This document shows, one piece after another, positions 14,555 to 17,701 of a stretch of DNA of 17,701 bases. A model generated the notes under the pieces. That model was given only the letters and a program-made list of their open reading frames with translations. It was not told where the DNA came from and did no database searches. Location: assembly GCA_009920815.1 (NCBI GenBank), contig RFZH01000024.1:1-17701 (forward strand), in the 5' to 3' direction. This DNA comes from Paracoccaceae bacterium (GTDB lineage Bacteria; Pseudomonadota; Alphaproteobacteria; Rhodobacterales; Rhodobacteraceae). A program made the position numbers and the translations under genes. Position 1 is the stretch's first letter. Each line of letters starts with the position of its first letter.

Positions 14555-15039
14555 CCCCCGCGCAGATCGCTGCTCTTCCTTATCGACAAAATGTCGGCAT
14601 CATGCTCTTGAATGCCGACAACATGGCCTTTGTCGGCAAACGCTTGGACAATGCAAGTTCTGCGTGGCAAATGCCACAGGGCGGAATTGACCAAGGCGAA
14701 GATCCAACCGAGGCTGCGTTGCGTGAACTGGAAGAGGAAACAGGGGTTCACCGCAGTTTGGTCAGGATTGAAAAGATCAGCGATGATTGGATCCCTTACG
14801 ACCTACCCCATGACATCATCCCGAAATTTTGGGGCGGCAAGTATCGTGGCCAAGCGCAAAAATGGTATCGATTGCGGTTTTTAGGAAATGACGGCGACAT
14901 CAATATCGCAACCGAACATCAAGAATTTTCCGAATGGCAATGGCTGCCAATCAATGCATTGGTTGACAACATCGTACCATTTAAGCGCGATGTATATCAA
15001 CGCGTTATCAATGCATTGGCCGCCGACCTGATTGGGTGA
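14551..15039 (+). CDS. rppH: RNA pyrophosphohydrolase RppH (Nudix)
   Basis: Removes pyrophosphate from the 5' end of triphosphorylated mRNAs, starting RNase E-dependent decay. It has 162 residues. The Nudix box Gx5Ex7REUxEExGU is complete at residues 44-66 (Gly44, Glu50, Arg58-Glu59, Glu62-Glu63, Gly65). The N-terminal YRQNVGIMLLN and MPQGGID are the family marks of RppH rather than diadenosine or nucleoside hydrolases, although some alphaproteobacterial members were earlier named invasion protein IalA. The ATG overlaps the ctpA stop by four bases. It is the last gene of the operon, and the stop is only three bases from that of the opposing tex. Confidence 0.93.
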   Translation: MTPAQIAALPYRQNVGIMLLNADNMAFVGKRLDNASSAWQMPQGGIDQGEDPTEAALRELEEETGVHRSLVRIEKISDDWIPYDLPHDIIPKFWGGKYRGQAQKWYRLRFLGNDGDINIATEHQEFSEWQWLPINALVDNIVPFKRDVYQRVINALAADLIG

Positions 15040-15054
15040 CGGTCAATTTTTTTT
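15031..15054 (+). terminator. weak terminator at the end of rppH, inside the end of tex
   Basis: ATTG (15031-15034) can pair with CAAT (15044-15047), plus a G-T wobble, around the rppH stop codon. GACC (15025-15028) and GGTC (15041-15044) offer an alternative stem. Eight T residues follow (15047-15054). The T run on this strand is the A run coding the last residues of tex on the other. The hairpin is weak, so termination here may need help or may be partial. Confidence 0.35.
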
Positions 15055-17349
15055 CATTGCTGATTGCAACAAATCACCAAAACTGCCGCGGTTGGATCGT
15101 GATGCAGACTTGGGCACGCTTTGCACACGCGCTTTGTGCTGTGTTTGCGGCGGCTTGCGCTCTGTCGGACGATCTGGTGCACCCCCATCTTTTCGCATGC
15201 TGAGACCAATACGTTTACGTGATACGTCCACTTCTGTTACGCGCACCCGCACGATGTCACCGGCTTTGACAACCTCATGTGGGTCTTTGATGAACCGATC
15301 TGCCAATTGTGACACATGGACCAGACCATCTTGATGAACGCCAATATCGACAAACGCACCAAAGGCCGCAACATTGGTTACGGTTCCCTCTAAGGACATT
15401 CCAACTTTCAGATCAGTCATTTCATTGACGCCTTCGGCAAATGTTGCCGTTTTGAACTCAGGTCGTGGATCTAGGCCGGGCTTTTCCAATTCGGACAGAA
15501 TATCTTTGATCGTTGGTAAACCAAAATCGGCGGTCACATATTGCCTTGGTTCAATATTAGCTAGGCTTTTGGGGTTTGACTGAATGCTCCGCAGATCACC
15601 GCCACAATCAGACACAATTTTTCGTGCAATCGCATAGGCTTCGGGGTGAACCGCCGAGCTATCCAAAGGTTCGGTTCCATTTGGGATACGCAAAAACCCT
15701 GCGCATTGTTCAAACACCTTTGGACCAAGCCTGGACACTTTTAACAAATCATTTCGCGTTTGAAATGCGCCATGCACCTCGCGATGCGCAACGATGGTTT
15801 CCGCGAGGTTCGGTCCGATACCTGCCACACGCGCCAATAACGGTGCTGACGCGGTGTTTAGGGTCACGCCCACAGCGTTCACAGCATCTTCGACAACCGC
15901 ATCCAAACGACGGCTTAATTTCGATTGATCGACGTCATGTTGATATTGCCCGACCCCAATTGATTTTGGTTCGATCTTGACCAGCTCGGCCAAAGGGTCT
16001 TGCAAACGGCGCGCAATAGACACGGCACCGCGCAGCGAAACGTCAAGATCTGGCAATTCTTGAGACGCGAGCGCGGATGCAGAATAGACCGATGCGCCGG
16101 CCTCCGACACCACAACTTTGGTGGGTTTTTTACCTTGCGCGGGAATTTGCGCCAATAAATCTGTCACTAATTTTTCAGTCTCTCGACTTGCCGTACCGTT
16201 GCCGATTGCAATCAAATCAACGTTATGACGCAGGATCAACGCCCCCAATGTTGCCATTGATCCCGCCACATCCATTTTGGGTTGGAACGGATAAATCGTC
16301 GCCGTCTCGAGCACTTTACCCGTACTGTCAACCGCAGCGACTTTGACACCGGTTCTGATCCCTGGATCAAGACCCAAGGTCGCCCGATTGCCCACAGGGG
16401 CCGCCAACAACAGATCTTTCAAATTGCGACCAAACACTGTGATCGCCTCTTCTTCGGCCTTTTCACGCAGCTCGACCAGCAGATCGATTGAAATCGAATT
16501 TGACAGCTTAACCCGCCAAGCCCATGTGGCCACCGTACGCAGCCATTGGTCCGCCTTTGTTACGCCAACGGTTCCAGCCAATGCATATAATGTTAGTTCC
16601 TCTGCGCGGGACGTCCCACGCGGCGCATCAGCATCAACTTGTAATTCGACCGACAAGGTTCCTTCGTTTCGACCCCGGAACATAGCCAGCGCGCGATGTC
16701 CCGCAGCCTTTGAAAACGCTTCTTGATGATCAAAGTAATCGGAAAACTTTTGCCCAGCAGCTTGTTGGCCGTCGATCACCTTGGACACAATCTGTGCATT
16801 GTCCCGCATATGGGTTCTAAGGCGCGCCAACAGATCCGCATTCTCGGATAGCTCTTCGGTCAAAATATCGCGCGCGCCATTTAGCGCCGATTTAACATCG
16901 GGGACTTCAGCATTTAAATGCTCTTGTGCCGCCACCTCTGGATCAAGCGTTCGGTTTTCCAACAACTTGCGTGCCAACGGTTCTAACCCATTCTCGCGCG
17001 CAATCATCGCTTTTGTTCGGCGCTTTGGCTTATACGGCAAATAGATGTCTTCTAATTCAGATTTTGTTACCGCCTGCGCCAGTTTTTGACCCAACTCATC
17101 AGACATATTTCCCTGTTCTGTAATTGACTTAATGATCGTCTCGCGACGGGCTTCAAACTCTCGCAGATAGGTCAATCGTTCAGACAAATCGCGCAGCTGC
17201 GCATCGTCTAAACCGCCTGTCACTTCTTTTCGGTAGCGCGCGATAAACGGAACGGTCGATCCCTCGTCCAACAATGTAACCGCCGCACGAACTTGGTCAG
17301 CCGAGGCGTTAATTTCTGAAGCGATGATACGAAAAATTTGTGATGACAT
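15043..17349 (-). CDS. tex: Tex family RNA-binding transcription accessory protein (S1 domain)
   Basis: Tex is a cytoplasmic nucleic-acid-binding protein, related to eukaryotic Spt6, implicated in transcription and stress tolerance. It has 768 residues, the family length. Domains in order are a long helical N-terminal part with FIARYRKEVTGGLDDAQLR and DIYLPYKPKRRTKA; a YqgF-like RNase H fold (about 320-450) starting LGLDPGIRTGVKVAAVD; helix-hairpin-helix repeats (about 500-560, VAGIGPNLAETIVAHRE... SRLGPKVFEQCAGFLRI); an S1 domain (about 650-720, GMSLEGTVTNVAAFGAFVDIGVHQDGLVHVSQL); and a basic, probably disordered tail. The ATG at 17349 gives the usual MSSQIFRIIASEI start; the TTG at 17382 would place the start next to a terminator hairpin and is rejected. 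The ribosome-binding site lies in a stretch that can pair with an upstream sequence. Confidence 0.95.
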   Translation of the reverse strand: MSSQIFRIIASEINASADQVRAAVTLLDEGSTVPFIARYRKEVTGGLDDAQLRDLSERLTYLREFEARRETIIKSITEQGNMSDELGQKLAQAVTKSELEDIYLPYKPKRRTKAMIARENGLEPLARKLLENRTLDPEVAAQEHLNAEVPDVKSALNGARDILTEELSENADLLARLRTHMRDNAQIVSKVIDGQQAAGQKFSDYFDHQEAFSKAAGHRALAMFRGRNEGTLSVELQVDADAPRGTSRAEELTLYALAGTVGVTKADQWLRTVATWAWRVKLSNSISIDLLVELREKAEEEAITVFGRNLKDLLLAAPVGNRATLGLDPGIRTGVKVAAVDSTGKVLETATIYPFQPKMDVAGSMATLGALILRHNVDLIAIGNGTASRETEKLVTDLLAQIPAQGKKPTKVVVSEAGASVYSASALASQELPDLDVSLRGAVSIARRLQDPLAELVKIEPKSIGVGQYQHDVDQSKLSRRLDAVVEDAVNAVGVTLNTASAPLLARVAGIGPNLAETIVAHREVHGAFQTRNDLLKVSRLGPKVFEQCAGFLRIPNGTEPLDSSAVHPEAYAIARKIVSDCGGDLRSIQSNPKSLANIEPRQYVTADFGLPTIKDILSELEKPGLDPRPEFKTATFAEGVNEMTDLKVGMSLEGTVTNVAAFGAFVDIGVHQDGLVHVSQLADRFIKDPHEVVKAGDIVRVRVTEVDVSRKRIGLSMRKDGGAPDRPTERKPPQTQHKARVQSVPKSASRSNRGSFGDLLQSAMKKN

Positions 17350-17352
17350 AGT

Positions 17353-17397
17353 GGGGCCTTTGTTCCAAAACGTCTTTAGCAAAGACCAAAAGGCCCC
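17353..17397 (-). promoter_or_regulatory. tex leader inverted repeat covering the ribosome-binding site
   Basis: In the tex transcript direction GGGGCCTTT (17397-17389) is exactly complementary to AAAGGCCCC (17361-17353), which contains the only purine-rich ribosome-binding sequence and ends three bases before the ATG. Between them is a second hairpin, GTCTTT-GCT-AAAGAC (17386-17372). If the transcript starts upstream, the nested fold would hide the ribosome-binding site. The upstream arm is shared with the terminator hairpin at 17389-17404, so the two folds exclude each other. Confidence 0.45.
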
Positions 17398-17404
17398 CGC
17401 CTTT
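17375..17404 (-). terminator. terminator of the upstream hydrolase gene
   Basis: Read on the minus strand, AAAGGC (17404-17399), four G, then GCCTTT (17394-17389) form a 6-bp GC-capped stem followed by TGGTCTTT. It lies about 20 bases after the stop of the family 20 hydrolase and 40 bases before tex, where a terminator is expected. A second small stem, CCCTT-TTTA-AAGGG (17411-17424), lies just before it in that direction. Confidence 0.55.
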
Positions 17405-17424
17405 GCAAGCCCTTTTTAAAGGGT

Positions 17425-17701
17425 TCAAGGGTTTTTGTGGGGCGTCCAATTTAACGCATTAAACACGGGGGCGTATGCCTGAGCTAACGCGGTCACATCA
17501 CAGGTTGCGCGCTGATCAGGTGCCGCCCATGCCACCGTTGCCAAACCTAATATACGCGGCGCAATCATCGGTTCGAACTGCGCATCATCGGTCGTGAATT
17601 CACCCCAGTAGGTACCTTGAACTCCGACGACGCGATCAGCAATGTTCGGATCGGGAATTGGGTCCCAGTTTTGTGCAGTCTTCAACAAAAAACACGCCGC
17701 C
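17425..17701 (-). CDS. probable beta-N-acetylhexosaminidase (glycoside hydrolase 20), C-terminal fragment
   Basis: The last 91 or so residues of a protein whose start lies beyond the right edge. The frame is open to base 17700 (Ala-Ala-Cys-Phe-Leu-Leu-Lys-Thr...), so the TTG at 17688 is not a start. The segment VVGVQGTYWGEFTTDDAQFEPMIAPRILGLATVAW resembles the end of the GH20 barrel, where a conserved Trp-x-Glu is followed by a Pro-Arg near an AW segment (the usual form is W.E...E....PR..ALAE.AW). GH20 enzymes remove terminal GlcNAc or GalNAc from chitin oligosaccharides, glycans or muropeptides. The catalytic Asp-Glu pair is outside the window, so activity and substrate cannot be judged. The gene ends in TGA followed by small hairpins. 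Confidence 0.6.
   Translation of the reverse strand, partial: AACFLLKTAQNWDPIPDPNIADRVVGVQGTYWGEFTTDDAQFEPMIAPRILGLATVAWAAPDQRATCDVTALAQAYAPVFNALNWTPHKNP

Overview
The window looks like chromosomal DNA of a marine alphaproteobacterium of the Rhodobacterales (Roseobacter group). I judge this from three things: a class I lysyl-tRNA synthetase, the block rsfS-rlmH-gpmI-envC-ctpA-rppH that I associate with this order, and the overall protein character and moderate GC. It is an inference from protein families, not a database match. Almost all of the sequence is coding. No gene-free stretch exceeds 300 bases; the longest is the 243 bases between the toxin-antitoxin pair and tspO, and it carries regulatory-looking repeats.

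Left part (1-6330). The 3' end of a PBP4-type D-Ala-D-Ala carboxypeptidase (dacB) converges on a small TerB-family gene, with the two stop codons interlocked on one TTAA. Divergent from terB is lysK (class I LysRS), closed by a strong terminator hairpin. Next come a sulfatase that resembles choline-sulfatase BetC, standing without the other bet genes, and ettA, the ribosome-associated ABC-F translation factor.

Middle (6340-9472). A minus-strand toxin-antitoxin module of the Xre/MbcA (DUF2384) antitoxin plus RES-domain NAD-degrading toxin family is the only clearly accessory element. Its promoter region has direct repeats around the -10 box. Divergent from it, tspO and an MscS-type mechanosensitive channel gene follow each other. 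Four tandem 11-bp repeats (ACCGAC...) lie upstream of tspO.

Right-centre (9480-15039). This is a housekeeping run on the plus strand: rsfS (ribosome silencing factor, apparently using a CTG start behind a perfect Shine-Dalgarno), rlmH (23S rRNA methyltransferase), then gpmI, envC, ctpA and rppH. The last four are joined by ATGA overlaps or a 3-base gap, so they are very probably one translationally coupled operon. It links glycolysis, septal murein hydrolase activation, periplasmic proteolysis and mRNA 5'-end decapping.

Right end (15043-17701). tex (S1/YqgF/HhH RNA-binding transcription accessory protein) runs on the minus strand, ending 3 bases from rppH. Its leader holds competing hairpins, one of which covers the ribosome-binding site. 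The window closes inside the 3' end of a probable family 20 glycoside hydrolase.

I found no convincing new multi-gene system. The most worthwhile leads are the 11-bp helical-turn repeats before tspO, the tex leader structure, the CTG start of rsfS, and the RES/Xre module with its candidate operators.
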